Under the pieces are notes generated by a model. The model did not search any database. It worked only from the letters and a program-made list of their open reading frames with translations, and was not told the DNA's origin. Both the position numbers and the translations under genes were made by a program. A stretch of DNA of 64,000 nucleotides from Catonia carolina. Taxonomy: Eukaryota; Arthropoda; Insecta; Hemiptera; Achilidae. Below, piece after piece: positions 23,317 to 34,662 of this stretch (its first letter is position 1; each line of letters starts with the position of its first letter). The stretch spans positions 879,501-943,500 of the forward strand of contig JAQMRL010000011.1 of the NCBI GenBank assembly GCA_035578175.1, given 5' to 3'.

Positions 23317-24750
23317 CCCTTTATAGGTTAGTGAGCTAATATTAGACCACCGTACAAAGTAGCTACCTGAATGGGCAAATTTTTTTTATTTTTCTTTTTA
23401 ACTTTTATGATATTTATGTTACTTAATTATGCACTTTGATACATTTAAAAACAATTTTGAGTATGTTTTGTGTTGGAAAAGGGTGTCCTTTTATTTAGCC
23501 GCCAAGCTTCTCTGCAGTTGACAGTTTCAGAGTGATTAATGTATTACAATTCACTAATGCAAGTGCCATTAATATACAGGGTGATTCACGAAGATATGCA
23601 GAAACTTTAGAAGCCCATTGTACATGTAAAAATAATGAAAAAAGGTTTATAAACATGGGTCCGGCAATGCTTCGTTTCTGAATTACGGCTAGCGAAAGAT
23701 TTCGACCGGATTTCAGCTCACCAGGTGAAATGAGGTCTTTCTGAAATTCTGGTAAGGTAGATTAAGGGGCGAATTCAATCGTTTTTTATGGTTTTTGACC
23801 TGATAAATTGAATAAAACAGGTCCCAGAACTGTAAATTAAATAGTTTTTGAGAAAACCAGTGTCAAATGCAAAAAATGGTGTGAAAGAACACAATTTTTC
23901 ATCTTTGTTTTTCCGGTTAATTTTTCTTTATACTGTTATGAATAAAAATTCATTTATTCAAACATCTATTCGCTTTCTGTGTACTTTATTTACACCGGTT
24001 TGTTCAGAATAATATTTTCAACATGTTTTATTCAAAAAATTTAACTGTTTCTGGGTGAAATAACGAAGTTATTCTTGCCCAAAGAAAAAAAAATGTGTTT
24101 TTCACTCCATTTTTTGCATTTGGCACTGGTTTTCTTAAAAAATATTTAACTTACAGTTCTAGGACCTGTTTTATTAAATTTATAAGATCAAAACCCATAA
24201 GAAATGATTGAATTCGCTCCTTAATCTACCTTACCAGAATTTCAGGAAGACCTCATTTCACCTGGTGAGCTGAAACCCGGGCGAAACTTTCGCTAGCCGT
24301 AACTCGGAAACAAAGCATTTCCGGACCCATGTTTATATAAAAAAATTTCATTATTTTTACATGTACAATGAGCTCCTAAAGTTTCTGCATATCTTCGTGA
24401 ATCACCCTGCATAAATCGAATAATAACTATAGAATAAATAAAATAGACTTTGTTCTATTATACTAATGTTTAATACTTAAATTTGCAATAAAAACCCATT
24501 TACAATCACCGAAACGGATAGTGTCTTCATAAAAGAACACGTTTCAAGTAGAGTGCAGCACCAGCCACACAAACATTTTAATTTTGATAAGTGTGCATAA
24601 AACAGAACTCCAAGCGTTTACGAATATACCCCGGCATTCCTTGTCATGTAACGTTCAAATGTGTTCATTTACAACCCGAAAACTTAAGTGTCTTTATTTT
24701 GAACCACCATTTACAAGATTTTTATAAAAATGAATTCGCCCTATGAAGGG
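23317..24750. mobile_element. piggyBac-like non-autonomous element in a TTAA target
   Basis: TTAA (23313-23316) precedes CCCTTTATAGG, and CCTATGAAGGG precedes TTAA (24751-24754). The 11-bp terminal inverted repeats match at ten positions. A TTAA duplication and CCC-starting ends are diagnostic of the piggyBac superfamily. Without the foldback element inside it (23575-24411) the unit is about 600 bp and has no transposase, so it would depend on an enzyme encoded elsewhere. Confidence 0.85.
23575..24411. mobile_element. Foldback element with arms of over 300 bp, TA target
   Basis: The left arm (from TACAGGGTGATTCACGAAG at 23575 to about 23905) is repeated inverted in the right arm (about 24095-24411, ending CTTCGTGAATCACCCTGCA). 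Arms match block by block, including GGTCC.G.AATGCTT, CTTTCGCTAGCCGTAA, CACCAGGTGAAATGAGGTC, TCTGGTAAGGTAGATTAA and GGACCTGTTTTAT on the opposite strand. The spacer is about 190 bp. TA flanks both ends (23573-23574, 24412-24413), as for Tc1/mariner elements, and the outer GGGTGATTCA is shared with the transposase element at 46693. It has no coding capacity. Confidence 0.9.
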
Positions 24751-25044
24751 TTAAATGAATGAATCATTTAGGAACAGAAGAGGCAGGGGTGTAAAAGACA
24801 CTAGTCAGAGTTATATCCTCTGAAAATAATGAATTTCATTATTCAACCAGACCCTGTGTTGAATTAAGTGAAAGTGTCATTTTCAGAGTGGAAAATATGT
24901 GATTTTCAGAGAGCCCGGCATACTGATAAGCATACTTTTCCACTCAGTGAGGAAGGCAATGGTAAACCACCTCATTTCTCGTTTTACTCAGTAAAACCTC
25001 TACAGGTTCAAACCAGCTTTTCGGCTGATGATCTAAACAACAAC

Positions 25045-26040
25045 ATATATATTTGGTACATATATTCTAGACTTAAAATTGAAATTTCATCAAGGTTCAT
25101 TTTTGACCTGATTTAATCTTTTATCAAACACGTTAAGATATATGTATGATTGATGTCCGAACATTTTCCTTTTCAGACGTTTATCAACCGTTCTGTACAA
25201 GAGTGTCCGTAGAATTTAAATTTTGTTTTTATATTGACTTCACGAATGGTTCGGTTTCCATTTATGTGAGTTCGTCTCTTCCTCGCAATCTGTATCGTTC
25301 ATTTACTATTTTCGAATGTATTAATTTGCGTGGGGTATTTCTTTCGAATTTTCAGCCTGTCTTAGCTCAGCTTTTCTTCGCGATCGTTGTAAGCATTAAT
25401 AGCGTAAAAATAAAGAAAACGAACGAATAAAATATTTATTGAACAAAAATTTAAATTATTGGTAGATAATTTAACAATTCTAATGGCTCTATAATTAAAC
25501 TTTAAACTTTTGGCAATGATTTTATTGAACCTCGGCTAGGGTTAAATTAAAAAATTGAATTTACTGAAATTATGAGTTATCTAGAAAAATTTTTATTTGA
25601 CTAGTCAAAAAATTATCTTGCCCAGTTACTTACATATCCTTCTTCTGGTATTAAGTTTTAAGCTCTTTCAATATTATTTCTTTTTTAGGCTTTGATCCTA
25701 TATACACCTATTCTTCTTATCAATGAATTATTTTATCTTCTTTCTCTATAAATTTATTTAAATTATTAAATTTATAATACTCAAAAATTTTAGTTACCAG
25801 CTTACAAACACATCATATCAGTTCGGTGTTCATTTACCCACAGACAAAATATTTCAGGTAACGTCAAATTTTATTTTCTGAAGTTATTCTCCACCACGTG
25901 CACGTGGGGTTGCACAGTTCAAAATCATCATATTTTTTTTTTTATTTCGGTTTTTATCAAATAATTTTGTTTCAACACTAAGATACCTAAATGAAGTAAA
26001 GAATACATTGTTTTCTTATATTCGATATGATAAAATTGAA
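25045..26040. other. Unannotated AT-rich stretch
   Basis: No gene recognised; a 94-codon frame at 25146-25430 is unsupported by any motif. Confidence 0.35.
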
Positions 26041-26048
26041 AGTAGACC

Positions 26049-26112
26049 ATCTCTTAGCCTTGCGGTCAGTGTACTGGACTACAAAGCGGAAGGTCCCAGG
26101 TTATTTTCCCGA
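26049..26112 (+). repeat. tRNA-like SINE head fragment
   Basis: TAGCCTTGCGGTCAGTGTACTGG resembles an A box region and GGTTATTTTCCCGAC a degraded B box. No tRNA 3' end follows. Probably an old SINE. Confidence 0.5.
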
Positions 26113-28401
26113 CTAGGGTTTAGAAACTATTACTAGTTAAAACCAATTGTTCTATAACTCAAAGTAATCGTTAATAACCAACTGTTATGCAACTGCTATG
26201 CAACTTAAAAGAAGTTATAAAAATGAAGATTACATAATTTTTATTTAATAAGAGATTTTAATCAGAAAACAACAAACCTGTTTTAAAAATTCTAGTTTAT
26301 GCTACAAATACCATGATATCATCTGTAAATAAACAAAACTTAATCAATTTTTAAAATACACCAGTGGTAGCTTACAGAAATAAACCTGGAATTTCGTAAA
26401 ACAGTTTTGTTTATCTGTGTGTTGAATAAATAAGCTATTATTTTAAATTGCTTTTGTTGGTGAAAAAGAAAGAGAAAAATCATTAAAATTCATTGAGAAC
26501 AATTTCGTATATAGGGCACGATGATATAAAAAATAAAAGTAAAAAGAAATGCAGCAAATAGAGCTGTTTTGATAAGTCTTTTTCTTTTGTTTAGGGAATA
26601 GATATTATAGCGGGGGTGAATCATTATAGAAGAGGATGGTTTTTGGCTGTTGCTTGAAGATTTTTTTTGTGAGGGGGTTAAAAGAAGGAAAAGAAAAACA
26701 GGGTGTTCTTAAAGTAAAAGAAGGGTGGCAGACCTTCCACTCCAATGCTCCCGATTTGTCTTTTTTATCTCTCAATCTTATAGTAGTTCTATTGTCCACA
26801 GTACAATAATTCTCTACGTGGTAAAAGATAGCAAAAATAAAAATCCACATCTTCAGATAGAAACAGATGAAATAAAACCCTCATGGAATGGTACAATTCA
26901 TCGAAAACCACCCAACAAATCTCATTTTCTTTCTTACACACCCTTCGTCCACTCTTAACCGTCTCTTTCTCTCACTTATGAGACAGCCGATAAGTATTAA
27001 GTACCCTATCATCAAAAAGGACTTCAGTTATCATCTCCTGAGACTATTCCTAGTCCTTTAATAATAAAAAAGATTCATTTTTTATTTTAAAAGAAAATGA
27101 ATCGGGTATCTTTTTATAAAAACGTCATGTTTCCTATCAATTTAAAAAAACGGATTAAATATTTTTGAAGTATTTTGTCAATATTACTGTTATTAACTAT
27201 AAAAACGGCCTTTAATTATTAATCGTCCATTTTTATATATTTCTGGATATTAAAACTTAACATTACTAAAGATTATGTGGAATTTTTTCAATAGGTGAGT
27301 TATATATTATCATTTACTTTATCTAGGTTGTCCATTTAATTCAACTCTATTTTTACTTATAAGTACTAGATAACTGTCATCAGAAGCAAATTCGTAACTT
27401 TTGTTGAATTAAAATTTTAACCCTTCGTGGACAGAATTAGTAGTTTCGTGTCACAGACGCATTTAATTGAATCCTGAATCCTGAATCCTGGTTGAGAGGG
27501 CTAAGAAGCCCTATGATGGCGACATCGTGTTAAGGAACACCTGGTCGCTCGGGGAACAATATAACAGAATAATTGCAACCTCAAGAAATTTAGGGGGAAT
27601 TTTATAGTTTAAATAGGAAATAGGATTCTGGTTCGTGGGACATTGGAACTGGGACTTGAAAGGAGGTAATTTATTTTTAGAAGTTATTTGTGGAAAATTT
27701 AAATTAAGGGACAAGCATTTAATTATGTTTTTCATAATGTACATAAACAAAGTGTAACATTGTTACATTTAGTTCTAACTTATAAACACATAATAAAAAA
27801 TAACAATCAAAATAAAACAAATGAAAATCGGTTTTAAATAAAATTATAATTGAATCTGGTTTTAAAAAAAGTTAAATTTAGAATATTTTAGACATTATTT
27901 AGTTATTATTATTAAAATATATTTTATGAAGTCTCTCTCAGCTGTTAATGAATTAATATTTACTAGTTTACCGATTAATGTTCTATGCTTATCGTTTCTG
28001 AAGTTCGTCGCTCGCCTTAAGAGTTTCGTTCAATGTTCCGTTAGTATTTTAATTTTTTTTCGCCGTAATTCAATTAAATAATGTTCTTTCACTCAATTTT
28101 ATTTCTTAGGTCTATCTGTGACTTTATACTATGAATTATATAACAATTATCTTTATATTTATTTAACACATTTTCATAAATCAAACCGCACACAAACACA
28201 ACCTTTCTCTTCAAACTGCCGCGGTCAACAGCGCAACAAATCAAATACCATTCATTCGGTTATATTAATTACTTTTTGTTCGATAATTTTTAAAACTTTC
28301 AAATAAAATATAAATTTGTGTTGTAAATATGTATTTTAAACTTATTTGCTACAAATGTTGTACAATATATTTGTACAATATGTACAATGTCAACACAGAA
28401 A
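26113..28401. other. Unannotated AT-rich stretch
   Basis: No gene recognised. GAATCCT is repeated three times at about 27471-27491. TTAACCCTTCGTGG at 27417-27430 has the look of a piggyBac end, but no partner was found. Confidence 0.35.
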
Positions 28402-28617
28402 TGTGAAATACACTAATCAGAGTAATCTCCTCTGAAAGTAATGAATTTCATTATACAGCCATACCCTGTGGTGAATGAAGTGAGGGCGTATTGGTAGAGA
28501 GGAAAATGTGTGCTTTTCAGAGCGCCCGGCATGCTGATAAGCGTACTTTTCCACTCAGTGAAGAAGGCATGGTAAACCACTTCACTCCTCGTTTTACTTA
28601 GTAAAACCTCTACAGCC
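28402..28617 (+). repeat. Hr1 copy, truncated at both ends
   Basis: It runs from the ACACTAATCAGAG block to AGTAAAACCTCTACAG, lacking both the 5' third and the terminal stem-loop. Confidence 0.8.
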
Positions 28618-29603
28618 TAAAACCCATTTCCTAAAGTGCTTTGTTACTTCTCATGCCAAACAAACTCTATCTATACTAGGAAGCCTAATAAAACTGCTGT
28701 AAGAATTTGAAAGAGATTGGACTGAACCAATTCCTATCAAGGAATCCTTATTTTTTGTTTGCCTAATGCAAATTTTTAACCATTCTTATAGGTAATATTT
28801 TTAAAAGTAAATAGGTACTTTAAATGTACCAGGAAACCATTTTTTCTACTTCTCATATATTATAAAATAATTGGTAAAAGTGTAATTTAACTGAAGTAAT
28901 TTTAGTATTTATGTACTATTTTCAAGAAAGAGGACAATACAAAACAAAATTATATCTGGTTAGCTTAAAGCAACATAAATTATGAAGCTATATGTATAAA
29001 ATAATTTAGATGATCAAGAATTACATATTCTTGCATATAAAATGAAATAAATTAAGAGAAGCGTTGGGTTGAAAACAGCAGGGAGAATGGACATGGTGAT
29101 ATTAAATGGAGAGGTTAGGCATATACAATTACTGTAACAGAAATACTAGTCAAACCAACTGAAGCGTACAGTATTTAGTGTTGGTGAGTTAAAATGGTCG
29201 AAGCAATAAAGCCGTCGTCATGTACGTAAAATAGAGTGAGAATGCGTTAAGTGTTAATGCGAGTGTGCATGATACATGAGGCTGCGGAGTCGCTTAACGA
29301 TGAAATATCGTAACGATCTCAATTTGCATAACCGCAACTTTGGTACATACAAATGTAAATAAAATTAAGTATCTTACGCTTTCTGTAATCAAGAATTTGT
29401 TTGGAGAACACTTTTTTGATTTTTTTATGTTTCAATGAAAAATTTAGAGAAAATATAAAAAACTTTACAGTATACAATTAGGCCAGAAGACAATATCAAA
29501 AACCTAGTAATCGCAGATATCCCGACAAGAAACTTAAATGGAAAACCGGATTCGAAATGTAAAAAAGTTATTTACTGTTACATAACAGTTAAAAACATTT
29601 TCC
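28618..29603. other. Unannotated stretch
   Basis: No gene or repeat recognised. Confidence 0.35.
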
Positions 29604-29746
29604 TTATAACAGGCAGGTAGAGTGTTAAATTATTTGCACTTTATCTGCTAGTTCCAGGGCTATAAAAAATAGTTCTGTTTTTGTCACGTGATCGGCCAAT
29701 TATATGACTGAAGCATTTAAGAACAGAAGAGGTAGGGGTGTGAAAA
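29604..29746 (+). repeat. Hr1 copy, 3'-truncated
   Basis: It starts CTTATAACAGGCAGGTAGAG at the family 5' end and stops after GAGGTAGGGGTGTGAAAAA. Confidence 0.8.
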
Positions 29747-29845
29747 AAGTCCAATTTGGTTTAAGAAGATCTGTAACTTAAAAGTGTTTTGTTAATACTG
29801 TGTCGAAAGTTTACCGAATATTTAATAAAACGTTTTCATTTATAG

Positions 29846-29932
29846 GTTCAGCTGTTTCCTTTTGTTCTGTATGTGTGTTTTCCAACTCAGTTGTTTGTCA
29901 AGTTATGTATCAAGGTATCGAGAGGAGTCTGC
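29846..29932 (+). repeat. Repeat E, second copy
   Basis: GTTCAGCTGTTTCCTTTTGT, CTCAGTTGTTTGTCAAG and CAAGGTATC match 6855-6942 in order. Confidence 0.65.
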
Positions 29933-30277
29933 TTTAGGTACCTGGTTAAAACTATTCAAAAATGCATTGAATTTGCCAAATAGATAGATAGTACTGTAAT
30001 CAAATTTAACGTAAAGGCCAAGCCAATTGCTGTGAGCGCTGGGCTACGCATGCGCATACTTAACTTTGACCCTGCATACCTCTCCGACCTACAGTTAGAT
30101 GTACAGCCAGAGTGTTGTTGAAAATTGACAACACCCATTGTATTTTGTAGGCATGCTGTTCCATTGTTGATTACATACGCTGCACTATTGCAGTACATAC
30201 AAGACTATACTAATGCAGACGCACGTTTTTTCCAGCGCTCTCCTTACGAAAATCAGGCTACAACATTCTTTTGTTAA

Positions 30278-30570
30278 CCCGGTGGGTCTCCGCCACGAGT
30301 CAGCTGTTTAACAGCTGATTTTCGGAGACTAAGGTTTCGTGATTTAAATCCTAGTAAAGGTAGTTACATTTGTACGGTTTTGAATATTAGACAGTTAAGA
30401 CCAGTGTACTTTGATGGTTGGGGTTCCATTAACATACAGATCGGAATGATCGGCCTGAGTCTGTACAAGACTACACCTCATTTACATGTAATACATATCA
30501 TCGTTATCTCATTGGGTCATGGAGTTGCTTATTGTTCTTAAATTGAACAGATTGCAACTTACACATGTTA
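30278..30570 (+). repeat. SINE2 copy with tRNA-like head
   Basis: The head (CCGGTGGGTCTCCGCCACGAG) and B-box-like ATTTAAATCCTAG frame a palindrome CAGCTGTTTAACAGCTG. The body has GGTTGGGGTTCCATTAA, GGCCTGAGTCTGTACAAGAC, CTCATTGGGTCATGG and ATTGCAACTTACACA. CTTTTGT on both sides (about 30269 and 30586) is a possible short duplication. Confidence 0.8.
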
Positions 30571-30651
30571 AGGATTTTTAAAAAACCATACTTTTGTATT
30601 TTACTTATTATTTTTTGTAATTATTATAGAAATCAAAGATTTATTTATTTT

Positions 30652-30845
30652 ACGCCGGCCGCATTGGCGTAGTTGGTAACGTGCTCGCCTCTCATCATGC
30701 GGTCGTGGGTTCGAATCCCACTCAGGCACAGCATATTTTCATACGTTACAAAAAAATCGTTTTATCCTCCATTGTATATAGTTACACCTCGACGTCGCTA
30801 ATAACCTTTGCAGTTGATGCGACGTTAAATAAAAAAATAAATAAA
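30652..30845 (+). repeat. SINE3 copy, tRNA-derived
   Basis: The head is well preserved: an A box in TGGCGTAGTTGGTAACGTG and a consensus B box GGGTTCGAATCCCACTC. The body ends GCAGTTGATGCGACGTTAAATAAA plus A-rich sequence. The same head and body recur reversed at 62158-62347 and 40080-40242. AGATTTAT occurs on both sides as a possible duplication. Anticodon-arm and acceptor pairing are not those of a working tRNA. Confidence 0.85.
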
Positions 30846-31820
30846 ATGTAGATTTATGGATGTTAGTCTTTATTTTTTCACTCTTTTGCCATATTATTTA
30901 TTTATTTTTCCATGAAAATGAACAGATTTTAATGTACCTATAAGTTAAAAGTAAAAGAAAGGAAATATGCGGTGAAACACGATACCTTCTGCACTATACT
31001 ATAAAATAGTGTGACGAGAAGTTAAAAAATACGAATTTAACAAAGAGTAAATAATCATTAGTAAACGTACTGTATTTTTTTCTACGGTAAATACGATGAG
31101 GTTGATTACACACCACCCTTCAACCGCTAACCATGTAGCCTACTCAGTAAATCGACGCGTACACTTCCTTGTCTAAAAGAAATAATCAATCAATCACTAA
31201 GCCGTCCCCGTTCATTCGATTCATACAATCTAATACAAAGGTCTTTCACTTTATATTTTATTTGATCAGTGATCAGAGATCAGAGATCAGCGATAAAACT
31301 ACTACAATAAAAACCATAACAAACCAATCAGAAAGCTTCAAAATTATTCTTACCATATAATCAAAGGTAGTAATAATCATTGTTTACACAACTTAAAACA
31401 CTTTTACATTTAAAAAATTATTTGAAGAATACCGTACCTTTATTCATTTATATTGTTTACCTAATCTTTAAATAACGGTAAACTTCTTTGTAAACAAGGG
31501 TTAAGTAATTTGAAAATTATAGCTTCGAACACATGTCAAAAAGGGTTGGAAGTAATAACTGTTATTTACTTGTAGATTTTTTTATGACTACCAGTATAAT
31601 TTCTTTTGAAAATTTTAAGTAACTTCCGAGTGGTTCGTGATGACACATTATGCCCCTTTCTTCTGAATTTTCCATTAAAAATGACAAATATCAAAATTGT
31701 ATTGCCTAAACAGCTAACAAGCAAACAAACAGCTTATATTGCTGATTACAGAAGGAGTAGGTATCATGTATAAGATATTTAATTTAAATTTTTAATCCAA
31801 TCTTATTTTACTTTATCCAA
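30846..31820. other. Unannotated AT-rich stretch with a 7-bp tandem repeat
   Basis: GATCAGN is repeated four times at 31264-31291. Nothing else recognised. Confidence 0.45.
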
Positions 31821-32704
31821 CTTTTTACTTTCTTTCTCTTGCTTTATATGTAATGTAAAAGTAAAAAATAAAAAAACTGTAAAATGATGAAACATAGCTT
31901 GGGAATTATGTAGGGAAGGAAGTTTTTTTCATGTCGATTTATTAAAATTGAGTTTTCACCGGAAAAACACGTTTTCATGCCCCCTGAGCCCAAAAAGCAT
32001 TATTTCAGTGATTGATTGCTCTCCCCCTCTCTCTGTATCTTACAAAATTAGATAGTACTATAAAAGAGACCCGATCGCCTAATTTACTACATTTTGTATG
32101 CTCTACAAGAGCACAATTAGTGTAAGCACCATTCCTCCTGAAATTTTTGGGGGCTCTGTTCTTTCGTGGTAATATTTTTTTTTTTAAGTTGCGGCCGTAA
32201 CTGCATTATATGGCAAAAAAATTATAATAAAAATTATTATATAAAAATAAAAATTATATAAATTATTATATAATTAAAATTATAAGAAATGAAAAACTTA
32301 CATTTATTTTTAATATTTTTTTCTACAGAACCAAATGTTTTTAGCGTCAATTTGTGATTTTCTGTATTTTACCTATCAAAATCGGTAAAAGATGGAGTTT
32401 TTAAGATTGTGGTCATAGTGTCCATTTTATGACAGAAATGTATGATATAATTACAGTTATAGAAAATTAAATACCCGAGAAATTTTATTTAAAGAATTGT
32501 TTCTACATAGCCTATTTTAGCGCCAATTAGTGATGTTCCGTATTTTTAAGTTCTACAAAAAGTTGATTTTTACTTTTCATCATTCACTCATGATTAAAAT
32601 TAGGTTATATTGTTCATTTTACATTGCTTACACACGATTAAACATAGTTTGTATTGTTCACTATTTACATTAGCAAAATAAAATCGTGTTTCACACTAGA
32701 ATTT
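31821..32704 (+). repeat. Repeat C, long copy
   Basis: This is the plus-strand counterpart of 20199-20950. After the CCCCCTGAGCCCAAAAA and CTCTACAAGAG blocks it holds about two diverged internal monomers: AAGTTGCGGCCGTAACTGCATTATATGGC resembles AAGATTGTGGTCATAGTGTCCATTTTATGAC, and each is followed by an A-rich run and TTTCTACA.A (ACC or GCC) plus AGCG(T/C)CAATT. It ends TTAGCAAAATAAAATCGTG and TCACACTAGA. Confidence 0.75.
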
Positions 32705-32827
32705 TCCTTTTCGCTTTAACGTGCTTCTGTCCAAGTACATTCTTAGATATTCATCATCATTAGCCGGTGCAACATTCTTGTCGTTCAGTAGAACAGAAGG
32801 ACAAATTGTTTAGAATAAATTCTCTAG

Positions 32828-33170
32828 CACAAATTTAATTGACCCACCGGGTTGGTCTAGAGGTAAAGTCGTCGCCGCGAGTCAGCAGTTTAACAGCTGA
32901 TTTTCGGAGACAAAGAATCCTGGCTCAAATCCTATTAAAAGTAACTTTTATACGGATTTGAACACTAGACAGTGGTTACCGATGTACTTAGATGACTTGG
33001 GTTCAATTAACCATACTTTCTCAGGAATGGTCGGTCTGGGTCTGTACAAGACTACACCTCATTTACACGCTATACACTTCATCCTCATCTCATTGGGTCA
33101 TGGGGTTGCTTATTGTTTCGAATTGAACTGATTGCAACGTACACACATTAGGGATAAACACAAATTAATT
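32828..33170 (+). mobile_element. SINE2, full length with target duplication
   Basis: The element (32841-33158, about 318 bp) has an A box in GGTTGGTCTAGAGGTAAAG and a B box in CTGGCTCAAATCC, separated by about 59 bases that include GTCAGCAGTTTAACAGCTGA, a strong hairpin. That spacing fits a type II tRNA (Ser/Leu-like, long variable arm) rather than the usual type I ancestor. The flanks are CACAAATTTAATT (32828-32840) and CACAAATTAATT (33159-33170), a duplication with one indel. It serves as the reference copy for the family. Confidence 0.85.
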
Positions 33171-34394
33171 ATTCAAAATTAAGAAAAAATTTATTTAGAT
33201 GTATAACTGATATTGTGTCACAATATTAATTAAAATGACCTATGAGTTATAATTTCCATTATAGTAACTGATACTTTTTTATAATACAATTAAATTCGTT
33301 TTGGTTAAGGTTATTAAATGTATAAATAAATTCATTATTCTATTCAAGCAGATTGAATTTTAATTCATTTATTGAACGATTGATTACAAAAGAGTTTTCC
33401 ATCTAGGAAAAAAGAGAAGGTTATTAATGATCTTTAAGTTTGTTCACTTGGAACGATTAACGGTCTTGTAGAAAAAGGAGGAGGAATCGTTTGATACGTT
33501 TTTACGGAAACCAAGACGGGAACCGAGAAGATCCTGTCAGAGACTCGATTTTTCATAGTCACCCTCTCTTTTCATGTAACTCTACTGTTTTTATTTTATT
33601 TTCTATCTTTGTCATTCTTTCTTCCCTGATCAAAAGTAAATACGAGAATTCTTGACTAAAGCTCTCTGTTAATTCCACACAGCTATTCTGGGTGGAGTTA
33701 AAACCCTCTGTCCTGACATTGCTCGGTTAAAACAATCAGGGAGGACAGAATCAATTTGGCGGATTTTGTTGATGCAGGAAACTTCATTTATCAGGGTGGA
33801 AAGAAAGCGTGACATTTGAGAGACGGCAAATGTTATCTAGCGTACCATTAGAACAGCACTTCATGGAGAGAACTGTAAGAAAATAGGGGACGTTGAAAAC
33901 GAGTTGAGAAAGAGTTACATGTTAACTTGTCTATTGACCAAAACGTCTAAATCTGATCACAGAACGGAAATGGGAATACGTTCCTAGCATTTGTATTGGA
34001 AAACGAAGACTAACTCTAATGTCCTTGATTTTGTGTACTGTTTATTACAAACAAATAAATTAAATATTTGTCTTGTAATAAATATGAAGACAGAGAATGA
34101 AGCATATTTATTCAGAATCATCGGTGCACACAGTTTCCAAAACTAAACATAGGGAAAATGGAAGACCAAGACAGAGTAGGGCTATGTTATATTATATTAG
34201 GAGAGGGAGATGGTAAGTCGGAAACGACGAATTTTTTGACAGTTTTTTATTAAAAATTTTGTACCTATCTGTTATTACAATTTATAAATATTTCGTTATG
34301 TGAAAAAGTAATAATCGTCATGAAGCCTCGCTTTATGAAAAATTCAGTACGAATCTGTGACAATACGCTTACGGTACGCCCCATGTGAAAACGG
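33171..34394. other. Unannotated stretch with a hairpin
   Basis: 33400-34000 is less AT-rich than its neighbours. TCTGTCCTGACATTG and CAATCAGGGAGGACAGA (about 33707-33751) form a 15-bp imperfect stem. No gene recognised. Confidence 0.4.
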
Positions 34395-34662
34395 CCTAAG
34401 AGTAAACATCAGTTGTTGCGATTTGTTTTCATTAATTTTTATTTTCCATAGTGTAAGCCATGCCTCTACCAGGTGCAAATGGATTTGTGTCTTTCTAGTT
34501 GCAATTTGAGGATCGGCATCTATCGCGAGAACTAACATATCATCACTAAACGTGGTCATAGTCGTATAGATATAAGTTGGCATGTCAATTGGGCTTACAA
34601 AAAACAGCCTTGGTGCAAGTACGCTTCCTTGTGGTACCCCAGCATTGACACGAAGATTTTGA
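34395..34662 (-). pseudogene. Jockey-clade LINE RT fragment
   Basis: On the minus strand VNAGVPQGSVLAPRLFFV leads directly into an open frame with FSDDMLVLAIDADPQIA, then LVEAWLTLWKIKINENKSQQ. This is the palm region around the catalytic box of a Jockey-type RT. The box is FSDD (34539-34550) instead of YADD/FADD, so both Asp remain but the preceding residue differs. No flanking RT or tail was found. Confidence 0.85.

Larger units (their letters stand above)
23260..25044 (+). repeat. Hr1 copy split by a piggyBac-like element
   Basis: The left part (23260-23316) carries GCTGGGCTACAATAAATAGTTCTG through GTCAGCAAATTAA. The right part resumes at 24751 with TTAAATGAATGAATCATTTAGG and ends CTGATGATCTAAACAACAAC. 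Intact copies read CCAATTAAATGACTGAATCATTT here, so the TTAA in Hr1 was the target and is now duplicated. The right part holds the longest stretch of the family's frame (24868 onward). Confidence 0.9.

Noticed and set aside
27417..27430. A piggyBac-like end (TTAACCCTTCG)
   Set aside because: No inverted partner with TTAA was found within several kilobases.
30657..30729. A functional tRNA gene, because the A and B boxes are near consensus
   Set aside because: No complementary acceptor stem or plausible anticodon arm was seen, and the same head plus a SINE body recurs at 62158 and 40080.
31264..31291. A CRISPR-like or regulatory repeat array
   Set aside because: Four 7-bp GATCAGN units without spacers in a eukaryotic sequence are an ordinary short tandem repeat.
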